IMG/VR virus record: IMGVR_UViG_3300022744_000088
Coordinates: 1 to 26,902 of that record
DNA from: a virus
DNA: 26,902 bases
Strand: one strand, 5' to 3'
Part shown: piece after piece, positions 5,048-14,119 of the stretch
How the letters are laid out: each line of letters opens with the position of its first letter
Numbering within the stretch: the first letter of the stretch is position 1
Notes under the pieces: generated by a model
Told to the model about the DNA's origin: nothing
What the model saw: only the letters and a program-made list of their open reading frames with translations
The model's database searches: none
Position numbers and translations under genes: made by a program

Positions 5048-6493
5048 TCAGTACGTGGCGAATGGCTTGGCCGGCCGGCTGTAGGCAGCGGTGCGTCGAG
5101 CCCAGCCGCGCGTAAACCGGAACCGCTGCAGGTTGCCGGCGACGGCGTAGGTGCTGGACGGCCCGTAGCCGTAGTTGCCCAAGTGGACCTGCATCGTGCC
5201 GCTGGGCATTACGCCCGGCACATAGGTGCCCTGGCTCACACCATCAAGCCACAGCGTGGCTGTGGCGTCGTCGTACGTGACTTCGACGTAGTACCAGGTG
5301 TTGATGCTGATCGACCCGCCGGTGATCCTGTACGCACCGCCGCCGGCCGCCGTCTGGGTGAAGAAATGGATGGTGCCGGTTTCCACGTTGACACTGATGC
5401 GGTTGTTGCTGGCAGTGCCGATCTCGCACACCACGGGGATGTTTGCCACGCTCGTGAGCCGCATCCAGAAGCTGAAGGTCCACGGCCCGCCTCCGGTGTT
5501 GAAATCGGTGGACGAATCGCTGGACAGCCACGACCCGGTGCCGGCAAACGACGTCGAGCTGGCCGCATAGGCGCCATACGTGGCGTTAAGCGACTGCGCC
5601 GTGCTGGTGGTGATGCTGGAGCCGTTCAGCGTCCAGGTGCGCCCCGATACCGCATCGGTCCACGTAGTGCCGCCGTTGGTGCCCTCCAGGCTCAGCGCAC
5701 TGGTGGTCAGGTCCCAGCCAGGGTCTCCCCATCCGCGCTCGCCAATCAGCCACAGCGCCAGGCCCTTGGTGCCGGTGCCTGCGGTGTCGACGTCGACGTT
5801 GATGTCGGCGTCGTCTGCGATCACCGCGCCGTCAGCCGTGAAAGCGTAAGCCGCTGCCGCGGTGGTGCTGCTGGTTTCGCTCACGTCGATGGTGAGCTTG
5901 GTTCCCAGGATGCTGTCGGTCCCGTCGTTGATGTCCACCGTCGGCAGGCCGCTGCTGGAAACCGTCGAGACCGAGGCGCGCACATTGGTCAACAGCATGG
6001 CCGCAGGCGCCCGCAGTGCCAGTTTTCGCGTGCCGGTGGTCAGCGCGGTGGTGGGCGTGTCCAGCGTGAGCGGGATTTCGATGCGCTCGGCCGTGGCCGT
6101 TCCGCCAAACTCGGCGCCAAAGACACCACCGCGGCCGAATCGGTAGTCGCTGTAGCTCGTGATCGAGTACGTGGCGCAGACGACCTTGTACAGCCGCGCG
6201 TAGGTCTGCGGCGTGCACCAGTTGGCGCCGCTGGTGCTGCTCGACACCGCGCCGGTTGACTTGTTCACAACCACATAGTTGGTGCGGCTGCCGGTCAGCG
6301 TCAGCGTGCCATTGGCCACGGCCACGCCGGCAATGCGCCCGCCGAAGTATCCCCAGGTCAGGCCCAACGTCGTCGAGTCGTTGCGGCCAAAGTAGGCCGC
6401 CGGCGACATGGCATCGAACAGCGCGTTGGCAGTGGCCTCCTTGTTGCTCTGGCTGGTCGTGATCAGCGTCAGGTTGGTGGTGCTGTCTGCCAT
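5048..6493 (-). CDS. LamG/concanavalin A-like tail protein, likely receptor-binding
   Basis: 481 aa. Residues 1-125 form a Gly/Thr-rich beta domain of a kind common at the start of phage tail-tip proteins. Residues about 195-250 form a beta segment with D-D-A-D-I-N-V-D-V-D and L-A-L-W-L-I-G, also recurrent in phage tail proteins. Residues about 265-475 form a concanavalin A-like LamG fold: F-S-F-W-M-R-L-T, then W-Y-Y-V-E-V-T-Y-D, then A-T-L-W-L-D-G-V-S-Q-G and a final R-F-R-F-T-R-G. Such domains bind glycans. Placement right after the tail-tip genes and before lysis genes is where receptor-binding proteins are usually found. Carbohydrate binding at the host surface is inference. Confidence 0.82.
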   Translation of the reverse strand: MADSTTNLTLITTSQSNKEATANALFDAMSPAAYFGRNDSTTLGLTWGYFGGRIAGVAVANGTLTLTGSRTNYVVVNKSTGAVSSSTSGANWCTPQTYARLYKVVCATYSITSYSDYRFGRGGVFGAEFGGTATAERIEIPLTLDTPTTALTTGTRKLALRAPAAMLLTNVRASVSTVSSSGLPTVDINDGTDSILGTKLTIDVSETSSTTAAAAYAFTADGAVIADDADINVDVDTAGTGTKGLALWLIGERGWGDPGWDLTTSALSLEGTNGGTTWTDAVSGRTWTLNGSSITTSTAQSLNATYGAYAASSTSFAGTGSWLSSDSSTDFNTGGGPWTFSFWMRLTSVANIPVVCEIGTASNNRISVNVETGTIHFFTQTAAGGGAYRITGGSISINTWYYVEVTYDDATATLWLDGVSQGTYVPGVMPSGTMQVHLGNYGYGPSSTYAVAGNLQRFRFTRGWARRTAAYSRPAKPFATY

Positions 6494-6495
6494 GG

Positions 6496-7539
6496 TTATC
6501 CGATCGAAATGGATGCGGTGTTGCCCAGTCCCACGCGGTCGGAGACCTGCTGCACGGTGAGCGTGTAGCCGCTGAAATTGCTGCCGGTGCCGAACGTGGC
6601 CGTCGTGGTGGTCACCTCGGTGTCGACGTCGTAGGTTGGCCCGAATGACACCCGCACGCGGTAGCGCTCGCTGGCTTCACCCAGCGGCACGTCGCCGCCG
6701 TTGGCCCATTGGCTTGGAATGCGCGTGCGGCGTTTCCAGGTTGCTACGTAGGCGCTGCCGTTGCTGTAGCAGCGCAGGTCGACCGGATCGAGCGGAAGCA
6801 GCGACGTCTGCGTTTCAGTGGCGCTGACGTCTGCGCCGGCTGTCACGGCGTTGCCTAGACTGACGGCCCGATAGATCACCGTGCGGCCCAGCAGCGACAG
6901 CGGAGAATCCACGCGCGCCACGGCATCGTCGAGCAGGATGAATCGGTCGCCGATCACCTGCGTGCCAATGGCCGACTCGGTGCCCAGCCTGCCGCGCAGC
7001 AGGCCGGTGAGCTGGTATTTCAACGTGCCCACCAAGCTGGCCGCCTTGAACTGCACCACCTCGTTGCCGATCAGCGCCAGGTTGCTGCCGGCCAGCAGCA
7101 GCGCATGCGTCACCGACTCCAGATCGCCAGCACCCATGAGCTGCACGGTGACGCCGCCGGGGTCGACGGTGTTGCCGCCGCGCCAGGTGTTGGGCAGGTC
7201 TTGAATCACGCCCAATGTGGCACGCTTGGTGATCTGCGCGATTTCTGCAAAGGTGGTGCCGCCGTCGGTGCTGCGAAACAGCGCACAGCCGCCCCAGCTG
7301 GCCTGCGCGCTGCCTGCGGCCACGTAGATGCCGGGCGTGTCGTCACCATCGGCCAGCAACGGCAGCTGCAGCACCTCGAGCACGGTGGAGCCGATGCCGG
7401 TGAGCGTCGAACCGGGCGTCGGCGTGGCACCCGTGCTGGCGCTGGTGTAGATGGTGGTGTCGCCATCGTCCACGCACACAAACTTGAGCACGCCGCCGTC
7501 ATCGGTGCGCTCCAGCACGCGCAGGGTGTAGCTGCTCAT
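6496..7539 (-). CDS. Tail-tip protein, C-terminal piece (GTA-like host-specificity type)
   Basis: 347 aa. It carries features of the C-terminal half of GTA/phage host-specificity tip proteins: a V-V-Q-F-K-A-A beta segment, L-T-G-L-L-R-G-R-L-G-T-E, then D-P-V-D-L-R and T-W-K-R-R-T-R-I-P followed by a fibronectin-like end. The start ATG comes one base after the UGA stop of the upstream tip gene, in the +1 frame. The first residues (Y-T-L-R-V-L-E-R-T-D-D-G-G) look like the direct continuation of the domain ending at V-I-T-V-Q-D in that gene. The two products therefore very likely form one functional tip protein. Confidence 0.8.
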   Translation of the reverse strand: MSSYTLRVLERTDDGGVLKFVCVDDGDTTIYTSASTGATPTPGSTLTGIGSTVLEVLQLPLLADGDDTPGIYVAAGSAQASWGGCALFRSTDGGTTFAEIAQITKRATLGVIQDLPNTWRGGNTVDPGGVTVQLMGAGDLESVTHALLLAGSNLALIGNEVVQFKAASLVGTLKYQLTGLLRGRLGTESAIGTQVIGDRFILLDDAVARVDSPLSLLGRTVIYRAVSLGNAVTAGADVSATETQTSLLPLDPVDLRCYSNGSAYVATWKRRTRIPSQWANGGDVPLGEASERYRVRVSFGPTYDVDTEVTTTTATFGTGSNFSGYTLTVQQVSDRVGLGNTASISIG

Positions 7540-7540
7540 G

Positions 7541-9832
7541 TCACGTGTCCTGCACCGTGATCACGTCAGTCGGCTCCACGGTGCTGTAGGCCAGCGTCGT
7601 CGAGATCGTGCGCTTGGTGCGCTGCGCCCAGGCTTGATACAGCAGCACGTCGGCCACCTGGCGGGCCTTGTCGGACTCCATCACCACCGGCAGCTCGATG
7701 CTCGACTGCTGGTCGCTGTAGCCGGCCTGCCGGCGCGCTTCGGCGGTGTTGATCTGGTAGTCCAGCGTCGGGTCCTTGAAGGCGACCGTCACCACGTCGG
7801 GCAGCTCGCTTTCCTGGCCTCGCTCGTGCTGGATGAGTTCCTGTGCGGCCTGGCCAATGCCGGCGCCCAGCGCGGTGGCCGGGATCGTGGCCGAACTGGT
7901 GCGGCCCCGCTTGCGGAACGCAATCTTGGTGCCGCTCTCCACGGCGTCGAACTGAAAGGCCGCCGCCAAAGGCTCAAGCGCCGCACGAGCGGCCATGCGC
8001 TGGGTGCGGGTGTAGCCGATGACCTGGTCAGTGAGCTCGGTGACGTCGATCTGGCCCGAGGTCAATCCGGCCTGCGTGCAGACGTGCGCGACGATGGCCG
8101 AGAGCGTGACGGAGCCGGCGGCGTGGTTGCCGGCATTCCAGGTGCTGGCAACGCTGGAGGTGCTTTGCGCGTAGCTGCTGACCACGGCCGGATAGGTCAC
8201 GTCGGTGCTGAAGTACGGCGGCGTGGCGGTCAACGTGCCGCGCATCAGGCCCAAGGTGATGGCCGACAGGGCCTGCGCATCCCAATACGCCGAGCTGCTG
8301 TAGTTGGGGTCACCCGGCAAAAGCACAGGGCCGAGCGCGTTCTGGTAGAGGATGTTGTTGCGGTACTCGATCGCGCACAGTTGCTTCGCCGTGCCCACCA
8401 CGGTGGCCCAGATGCGGTTGGGCACGACGCTGCCATCGGTCAGCACGCAGTGGCCCGGGTCGCCCTGCACCTCTACTGCTCCCTCGGGTGCCGTGTAGGG
8501 GCTGCTGCCAGCGCGGCAGGTGTGCACCGGGTGATAGGCCTCGCGGGTGGCCGTCAGCTCCAGCAAATAGTTGGGGCTGGCCGTGCTGAAGTCGCCGCCG
8601 CCAACCGCAACGGACCCGAATGGCGTGGTGGCATAGCCTGCCGGCGGCGGCACGGCTGCCGGGTATTGCGCTGGAGGCGGCCCCCAGATCTGGCGCCACA
8701 GCGCAATGAATCGCGTGTCCCAGCTGCTGGCGTATCCGGCCAGGCGCATGTCCACCACGCCGTGCGTGAGCACCGGCACGCTCAGGCCATACAACCCGGG
8801 CGCGAAAGGCCCGTTCTGGATCTTGTAGGCCGATGCCATCGGGTAGGTGTACTGCACCGACCCTTCCACGCTGGGGATGTATCCCGGCACGTCTGGCAAC
8901 GGCTTCTGCTCGATGATCTGCGCACCACCCGCGGCCACGTTTGGCGTGTCGTTGTTGGCCGTGTACCACCAGCCGCGGCCCGCCCAATTCACCGACGCCC
9001 GCGCCGGGTCGTTGTTCCAACCGGTGAAGTTGGCCGCCTGTTGCGTGGCAATTTCACTGAAGGTGTAGGCCGTGGCTGGCGAGGTGGGCTGCGTCTTCCA
9101 GCCAAACACGGTGTTGCCGATGGAATGGGTCGGCATGCCGTCGTTCTCGGTGACGTCCCAGCGGTAGATGCGCAGCGGCTCACGCAGCGCTGACGATGCC
9201 GGGTCGCTCTCGGCCTCTGGCACCGTCCCGCTCACCTCGACGCTCACCTGCGGCATGCGGTTGCCGTGCTTTTCCAGCGGCAGCGCAGTGAACACGAGGT
9301 AGCTGATGCCGCGCAGCGCGGGCACCTTGCCGGCGCCGACCACGGCCTCGATGGTGGGATCCGGGCTCTGCAGCTCGTCGCCCGTGTAGAACGTCATGTA
9401 CTGCGACCGGAACTTTGCGCTGGCGGCGGCCACGTCGGCCGTGGCGGTGTCGCGCGCGTCGTAGACGCATTTGGCATCGAGCCACACGCGCCGCAAGCCG
9501 GAGATTTCACCCTCAGCGATGAGCACGGCGAAGCTCAGCGAGTAGCTGTACGTGGTGACCTTGGGGCCGCCCTTGCCGCCTGACTTCTTGCTGGTTTCGA
9601 CCAAGCTGCCCGACCAGATGGCTGGGCAGCTCACGCGGTCGCTGCCGTAGATGTGGGGCACCGGCGCGCCGTAGGTCGACACCGAGACCGTCAGGTCGTC
9701 GAGTCGCGGCCCTTGCATGCGCGGGCCTGCCACGGCGCCGCCAATCATCGAGCCGATGGCAAACCCCAATTGGGGCATGCCGAAGAAGCTGCCGACCGCT
9801 GCGCCGGCAATGGCCAGTGCAAGCTGTGACAC
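7541..9832 (-). CDS. Tail-tip/host-specificity protein, N-terminal piece (GTA-TIM-like, J-type)
   Basis: 763 aa from a GTG overlapping the NlpC stop. The N-terminus has a Gly/Ala-rich membrane-like segment (I-A-G-A-A-V-G-S-F-F-G, then G-S-M-I-G-G-A-V-A-G-P), followed by G-P-R-L-D-D-L-T-V-S-V-S-T-Y-G-A-P-V-P and Y-G-S-D-R-V, the hallmark opening of this tail-tip family. Later parts include the hub-like region and a cysteine pair. In the tail it would form the distal hub that contacts the host and opens for DNA exit. The usual protein of this family is about 1,100-1,300 aa in one chain; here the chain stops at UGA and the remaining 347 aa follow in the next gene. Confidence 0.88.
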   Translation of the reverse strand: MSQLALAIAGAAVGSFFGMPQLGFAIGSMIGGAVAGPRMQGPRLDDLTVSVSTYGAPVPHIYGSDRVSCPAIWSGSLVETSKKSGGKGGPKVTTYSYSLSFAVLIAEGEISGLRRVWLDAKCVYDARDTATADVAAASAKFRSQYMTFYTGDELQSPDPTIEAVVGAGKVPALRGISYLVFTALPLEKHGNRMPQVSVEVSGTVPEAESDPASSALREPLRIYRWDVTENDGMPTHSIGNTVFGWKTQPTSPATAYTFSEIATQQAANFTGWNNDPARASVNWAGRGWWYTANNDTPNVAAGGAQIIEQKPLPDVPGYIPSVEGSVQYTYPMASAYKIQNGPFAPGLYGLSVPVLTHGVVDMRLAGYASSWDTRFIALWRQIWGPPPAQYPAAVPPPAGYATTPFGSVAVGGGDFSTASPNYLLELTATREAYHPVHTCRAGSSPYTAPEGAVEVQGDPGHCVLTDGSVVPNRIWATVVGTAKQLCAIEYRNNILYQNALGPVLLPGDPNYSSSAYWDAQALSAITLGLMRGTLTATPPYFSTDVTYPAVVSSYAQSTSSVASTWNAGNHAAGSVTLSAIVAHVCTQAGLTSGQIDVTELTDQVIGYTRTQRMAARAALEPLAAAFQFDAVESGTKIAFRKRGRTSSATIPATALGAGIGQAAQELIQHERGQESELPDVVTVAFKDPTLDYQINTAEARRQAGYSDQQSSIELPVVMESDKARQVADVLLYQAWAQRTKRTISTTLAYSTVEPTDVITVQDT

Positions 9833-10278
9833 TACGCCACCCCCGGGTAGCCGTAGGCGCACACGATGCGCGATCGCCAGATGGGCGATAGGCGGTGCTC
9901 GATCACCTTGCCGGCTGCCTCCAGCGCGTGGACGATGGACAGCCCGCCCCACCGGTAGTCGGCCAGGATGGCAACATGCTGCGGCTCGCTCGCAAAGCTC
10001 ATCAGCACCACGTCGCCACACTGGGGCTCGTCAACGCGCGCCATGAACGACTCCAGCACGCGCTGCAGCGTGCCGTTGGCAGGCTGCCGGCCGTAGCCGC
10101 CAAAGCGCGGGTCGAAGTGCACCTGCCACCAGTCAGGCGGCACGATGCCCAGCGCCACCGCCACGCCGCCCACCAGGCCACCGCAGTCGGTGCCCAGGCT
10201 CTTGGTGCGGGCCTGGTGTGCGAACGGCGTGTCAAGCCACGCGCGTGCCTCGGCGGCCACGTCGGCGCGGCTGGTCAT
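9832..10278 (-). CDS. NlpC/P60 cysteine peptidase, tail assembly
   Basis: 148 aa. The catalytic Cys32 sits in T-D-C-G-G-L-V, and His101 in P-Q-H-V-A-I-L, matching the NlpC/P60 fold. The third polar residue is probably His117. This is the counterpart of the NlpC-like protein of GTA and lambda-like tail modules, which trims peptidoglycan during DNA entry or processes tail parts. The ATG overlaps the DUF2163 stop (ATGA), and the stop overlaps the tip gene start (TAGTG). Confidence 0.9.
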   Translation of the reverse strand: MTSRADVAAEARAWLDTPFAHQARTKSLGTDCGGLVGGVAVALGIVPPDWWQVHFDPRFGGYGRQPANGTLQRVLESFMARVDEPQCGDVVLMSFASEPQHVAILADYRWGGLSIVHALEAAGKVIEHRLSPIWRSRIVCAYGYPGVA

Positions 10279-11144
10279 CCCTGCCCCCCGACGATCAGCG
10301 TCTTGTCGCGGCCCGGGACGGCCCAAAACCCGCGGAAGTTCACCACGTTGTCGAACTTGGTGCTGCAGTCGCCGGTGACCACGCCAGCGCTGCTGACCAG
10401 GTGCCGCTTGTCGCAGCCGGCAATGAGCGTCACGCCGTCGGTGGCCGCCAGGTCATACGGCAGCGGCAGTTGCAGCGTGATGGTCGCGCCGGTGTTGTTC
10501 TTGATGTCGGCCACGATGCCGCTGTTGGCGCCGGAGGTGAACGTGGCCTTGCCGGCTGCAAAGTATGCGTCGGCCTTGGTGACGGCGACCACGAAGACGC
10601 GCCGGCTGCTGGCGCTGCTCACCGTCGTGGCGTGCGTGAAGGTGGTGAGGTCCTTTGTGCACCGCGCATCGCCCAGCTCGGCGTTGCACAACGGCTGCAC
10701 CACGGCGCCGACGTTGTTCTGCAACTTCTGCATCAGCCCGCGCAGCTCGGCCACAAAGCCGCCGCCGCGGCGCTGGATGTTGCCGATCTCGCCCACGCGC
10801 ATGACCTCGGCGCCGTCGGACAGGTTGGCCCAGTTCACCTGCCGCAGCTCCACCGCGGCGCCATCCCACAGGCCGGCCTCGATGTCGGCCTCGGTGATGC
10901 CGGCAGAGTCAATCAGCCCCACCACCTCGAGGTCATCAACGTTGAATGCGGCCTTTGTGGCAATGGCGCTGCCCGAGAAAACGCTGGTTGGCTGGTACGT
11001 CGTGCCGCTGTACGTGATGGCCACGTCGTGATCGGTGAAAGCGTACACGTCGCCATCGGTGCGCGTGATCTTCCAGATGCGCGCCAGCGTGAGCGCGCTG
11101 CCGGCGTAGTGCGTGACCAGGCCGCTGTCGATAGCCTTGGTCAC
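10275..11144 (-). CDS. DUF2163-family tail protein
   Basis: 289 aa from a GTG overlapping the DUF2460 stop (GTGA). Recognisable DUF2163 features include L-A-R-I-W-K-I-T-R-T-D-G near the start, F-T-D-H-D, an N-V-D-D-L-E-V-V-G strand and a C-terminal C-D-K-R, then a Cys, F-R-G-F and P-G-R-D. The Cys-rich C-terminal part is typical. In the gene transfer agent of Rhodobacter and related phages, this protein forms part of the distal tail hub together with DUF2460 and NlpC, the same order as here. Confidence 0.9.
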   Translation of the reverse strand: MTKAIDSGLVTHYAGSALTLARIWKITRTDGDVYAFTDHDVAITYSGTTYQPTSVFSGSAIATKAAFNVDDLEVVGLIDSAGITEADIEAGLWDGAAVELRQVNWANLSDGAEVMRVGEIGNIQRRGGGFVAELRGLMQKLQNNVGAVVQPLCNAELGDARCTKDLTTFTHATTVSSASSRRVFVVAVTKADAYFAAGKATFTSGANSGIVADIKNNTGATITLQLPLPYDLAATDGVTLIAGCDKRHLVSSAGVVTGDCSTKFDNVVNFRGFWAVPGRDKTLIVGGQG

Positions 11145-11770
11145 AGCCGCACCTCCACCAGCGGGATGCCGGCCCAGCGCATCAGCACGCCACGTGTCGG
11201 CGTGCGCGCCAGGGCCTCGGCCGTCATCTGGTCGACGTCGAACCGCACCGGCACGTCGAACTCGCCAGCCCAGGTGAGGTTGGCGGCCGTCTTGCTCGTG
11301 GTCGTGGTGACGATGCCGGTGGTCGCGTCGAGCGTGTAGTCGGTGGTGAGCGTGAGCGTGCTGCCGCTGTTCTTCAACTCGAAACCCGACGCAATCGGCT
11401 TGCTGATCTTGCGATCGAGCGACTGCGCTCCGCTGGTGTAGCGCTTGACGAGCTGAAACGTCGTGCTGGTCAGGCCGGTGACCACGCCGGTGGTGTGCGT
11501 GGCGGCGAAGTCTGTCCAGTCCTTGAACCGAAAGGCGTGCAGCTTGCCGCGCATGGTCATGAAAAACGCGCGCAGCTCGGCGTGCGTGGTGGGCGTGTTG
11601 TCGGCGTTGATGCCCTGGCTCACGTCCCACTTGTGGAGCGGGTAGGTCCACGCGCCCAGGCGCGATTCGTAGCCAGCCGTGGTGGTGACCACCGTGGTCT
11701 CGAAACACGGCCCGCCTTGAGCGCCGACGGCGATGCGCTCGGGGAAGCGTGGCGACTCGTAGAAGGCCAT
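11141..11770 (-). CDS. DUF2460-family distal tail protein
   Basis: 209 aa. The N-terminus F-Y-E-S-P-R-F-P-E-R-I-A-V-G-A-Q-G-G-P is the signature of DUF2460, which functions as the distal tail protein under the tube. Middle residues L-R-A-F-F-M-T-M-R-G-K-L-H-A-F-R-F-K-D-W are also conserved in the family. The start overlaps the tape measure stop (TGATG) and the stop overlaps the next start (GTGA). Confidence 0.93.
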   Translation of the reverse strand: MAFYESPRFPERIAVGAQGGPCFETTVVTTTAGYESRLGAWTYPLHKWDVSQGINADNTPTTHAELRAFFMTMRGKLHAFRFKDWTDFAATHTTGVVTGLTSTTFQLVKRYTSGAQSLDRKISKPIASGFELKNSGSTLTLTTDYTLDATTGIVTTTTSKTAANLTWAGEFDVPVRFDVDQMTAEALARTPTRGVLMRWAGIPLVEVRL

Positions 11771-13881
11771 CAGGTGCCCCTCATCTGCGCCAACTGCAGC
11801 CCGCGCGCCGCGGCGGCGGCCAGCTGCTGCTGCGTGGCCGCGCTGACCGGGCCTTGCACGGACAGGTTGATGACAACCGAGCCGGTGGATGCCGGGTGCA
11901 CGGTGACGCCGCTGCGGCCGCCGTAGATCGGCTCAGGCCCGCGCTCGCCGGTCATGCCCCACTTTCCTGGGGGAATGTAGCCGCCGGTGGCAAAGCCGCC
12001 AGCGAACAGGCTGGAGAGCCACCCGCCCATCTTGCCGAAGATGTCGCCGCCGCCGCTGCCGCCGATGGCCCCGGTGATCCAGTTGCCCAGCGGCTCGGTG
12101 ATCATCTTGCGGGTGATGATGCGCAGGATGTCTTGCTCGAGGCCCTTGAGCACGCCGCTGAGACCCTTGCCGCCGACGATCGCGTCCTCGAAGGCCGACG
12201 AGAAGGTCATGCCGAGTTCTTCGGCCAGGCTCTTGGTCTTTGCCGTCTTGCCGTTCATGTCGTCCAGCGCCTTCTGTGCCGCACGCTGTGCCGTGGTGTC
12301 GCTGATGGCGCCCTTTTGCAGCAGCGTGTTGATGCGCTCGATTTCCTGCGTGTAGCGCTCCAAAGGCGTCAGGTTGGCCTGCGTCAACGCCACGCCTTCG
12401 CGCATCACGTCTTGCAGTTCCTTCATGGCCTCGGTGGCCGCCCTTGCAGCGGGGTCCAGCTTGGTGATCTCGTCGGTGATGCGAGAAAACGCCGAGTCAG
12501 GCACGTTGCCGCCGGCGGCGCGGATGTTGGCCAGTTGCGTGAGCGTGTCGCGCAGCCGGGCCAGCTTGTTCTCGTCGGCACCTTCAATGCGCTTGAGCGC
12601 GTCGGCCACGGCCTCGGGGATGTCGGGGCCGAAGATGTCTGGCTTGTCCTTCTTGCCGGAACCTCCAATCACCGCGCGCACAGGGTTGAGCTGCGGCTTT
12701 GCGGCGGTGCCGAACAGCGTGCTGCGCGGGTCTGAAAACGCATTCGCACGCACCCCGGTAAGCCCCAGACGCGCTGCCTGGCTGGCCTTCTCGATGGCCT
12801 TGCTCATCCGGTCGCCGTCGTAGTTCCACAGGTCGATGTAGCGTTGGTTTGCGTCCGCGACGGTCTTGTTGCGCTCGTCAAGCAAGCCGCGGATGGCCAG
12901 CAGGCGCTGAGACACCGAGCCGCCGCGCGGATCGACCGCAGCAGCGGGAACCGTAAACGCCAGCGAGATATCGGCGCCCACCGCCTGGAAGCTGCCGGCA
13001 ACGGCCCGCGCCAGCTTGGCCAACCCAATCAGCGCCTCGACCAACACGGCAACGCCCTTGGCGCCCGCGAAGGCCCATTCCTGCACGGCGTTGACGGATG
13101 CCATGCCGCCGCCTGCGGAATCAACCGACAGCATGGCCTTCAGCGCTTCAGACAGCGCGTCCTTGAATGCAGTGATGGCCGGCAGCGCCTCTACCGCCAT
13201 CACTTGCGCGTGTTGCCGCAACTGGCTGGATGCGCGGGCCTGAGCATCGGCAAACGCATCGGCGCGCTGGATCTGCTCGTCGGTGAGCCGGATCGATGAC
13301 TCGCCGCTTTCCTGGTACTCCTTGAAGAACTTGAGCACCGCGGCGCCAGACTTGCCGAACAACGCCAGCGCGTTGCTCGTCTTGGCCTCGCCATCGGCAA
13401 ACCTGCCGAACGCCTCGGCCAGCGCCTTGATCTTTTCGTCGGGCCGCATCTTCGAGAACTCCTCGAAGTTGATGCCCAAGTTCTTGATGGCCTGCGCGGC
13501 GCCTTTGTCCTCGTCCTTCAGCGCGCTGAGCTTGCCGGTAAGCCGCGTCATCAGCCCGGCCAGCGTCTCGACAGACACGCCGGAGACATCGGCAGCAGTC
13601 TGGAAGCTGGCCAGCGCAGCCGCGCTCGCGCCGGTTTCTTCGGCCAGGTCCTGGAACTTGGCGACGCCGTTGATCAGCGCCGGGAAAACGGCGGCAAGTT
13701 CTTGCAGCCCCTGCTGCAGCTTGTCGGAGATGAAGCTGCCGGCAAAGACGTCTTTGATGCGGCCCAGCGAGGTCTGTGCGTCGCGGCCAAACGACTCGAT
13801 GACGCCATTGGCGCGCGACAGGTCTTGCTCGAGGCGCGCGACTTGCGCCTCAAGGTCGATTGTCAGCTTGGCGATTGCCAT
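11770..13881 (-). CDS. Tail tape measure protein
   Basis: 703 aa, the longest single gene of the tail module after the tip. The N-terminal 40 residues are a coiled-coil segment (L-E-A-Q-V-A-R-L-E-Q-D-L). A hydrophobic region at about 250-290 fits the membrane-active part. The C-terminus has the Gly-rich F-A-T-G-G-Y-I-P-P-G-K-W-G and G-E-R-G-P-E-P motif seen in many lambda-like tape measures. Taking the usual 0.15 nm per residue, a tail of about 100 nm would be expected, which is inference. Place right after the frameshifted chaperone pair supports the call. ATG start follows the T-part stop by one base. Confidence 0.93.
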   Translation of the reverse strand: MAIAKLTIDLEAQVARLEQDLSRANGVIESFGRDAQTSLGRIKDVFAGSFISDKLQQGLQELAAVFPALINGVAKFQDLAEETGASAAALASFQTAADVSGVSVETLAGLMTRLTGKLSALKDEDKGAAQAIKNLGINFEEFSKMRPDEKIKALAEAFGRFADGEAKTSNALALFGKSGAAVLKFFKEYQESGESSIRLTDEQIQRADAFADAQARASSQLRQHAQVMAVEALPAITAFKDALSEALKAMLSVDSAGGGMASVNAVQEWAFAGAKGVAVLVEALIGLAKLARAVAGSFQAVGADISLAFTVPAAAVDPRGGSVSQRLLAIRGLLDERNKTVADANQRYIDLWNYDGDRMSKAIEKASQAARLGLTGVRANAFSDPRSTLFGTAAKPQLNPVRAVIGGSGKKDKPDIFGPDIPEAVADALKRIEGADENKLARLRDTLTQLANIRAAGGNVPDSAFSRITDEITKLDPAARAATEAMKELQDVMREGVALTQANLTPLERYTQEIERINTLLQKGAISDTTAQRAAQKALDDMNGKTAKTKSLAEELGMTFSSAFEDAIVGGKGLSGVLKGLEQDILRIITRKMITEPLGNWITGAIGGSGGGDIFGKMGGWLSSLFAGGFATGGYIPPGKWGMTGERGPEPIYGGRSGVTVHPASTGSVVINLSVQGPVSAATQQQLAAAAARGLQLAQMRGT

Positions 13882-13882
13882 G

Positions 13883-14119
13883 TCAGTCCACCTTTGGGGG
13901 CTTGTGCATCTTGATGACGAGCAGCCGCTCGATCAGGTCTTCAACGTCTTGCACGTCGTACATGGCCGCAAACAACGGCAGCGCCTGCCAATCCAGCCCG
14001 CCCATGCCATTGGCCAGTGCGTTGTGGATGCGAATGGCCACGATGTCTTTGGCGGTGGCCTCGGGTTTGTCTTCACCCTCCCACTCGACGCCCGCTGCAG
14101 CGTCTAGGAGGGTGGCAAG
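13883..14119 (-). CDS. T part of G-T tail assembly chaperone, reached by -1 frameshift
   Basis: 78 codons that have no start of their own near the beginning of the frame and open out of the end of the G gene. Reading slips back one base at GGGAAAC (14125-14119), so codon AAC is followed by CTT in place of TTG. The T part contains I-V-A-I-R-I-H-N-A-L-A-N-G-M-G-G and Y-D-V-Q-D-V-E-D-L-I-E-R and ends K-V-D. The G-T fusion would be 192 aa. In lambda and most siphophages the G and G-T proteins coat the tape measure and recruit tail tube protein in a set ratio. Confidence 0.85.
   Translation of the reverse strand, partial: LATLLDAAAGVEWEGEDKPEATAKDIVAIRIHNALANGMGGLDWQALPLFAAMYDVQDVEDLIERLLVIKMHKPPKVD

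Noticed and set aside
7538-9193. Long plus-strand open frame of 551 codons opposite the tail-tip gene
   Set aside because: It is antisense to a recognisable tail protein, its translation is Arg/Gly/His/Val-rich without domains, and such frames are common opposite GC-rich genes. Similar shadows at 4841-6259, 15987-17165 and 20820-22550 are rejected for the same reason.
10275-11708. A 477-codon minus frame for DUF2163
   Set aside because: The first 188 codons shadow DUF2460; the family signature starts at the GTG at 11144.
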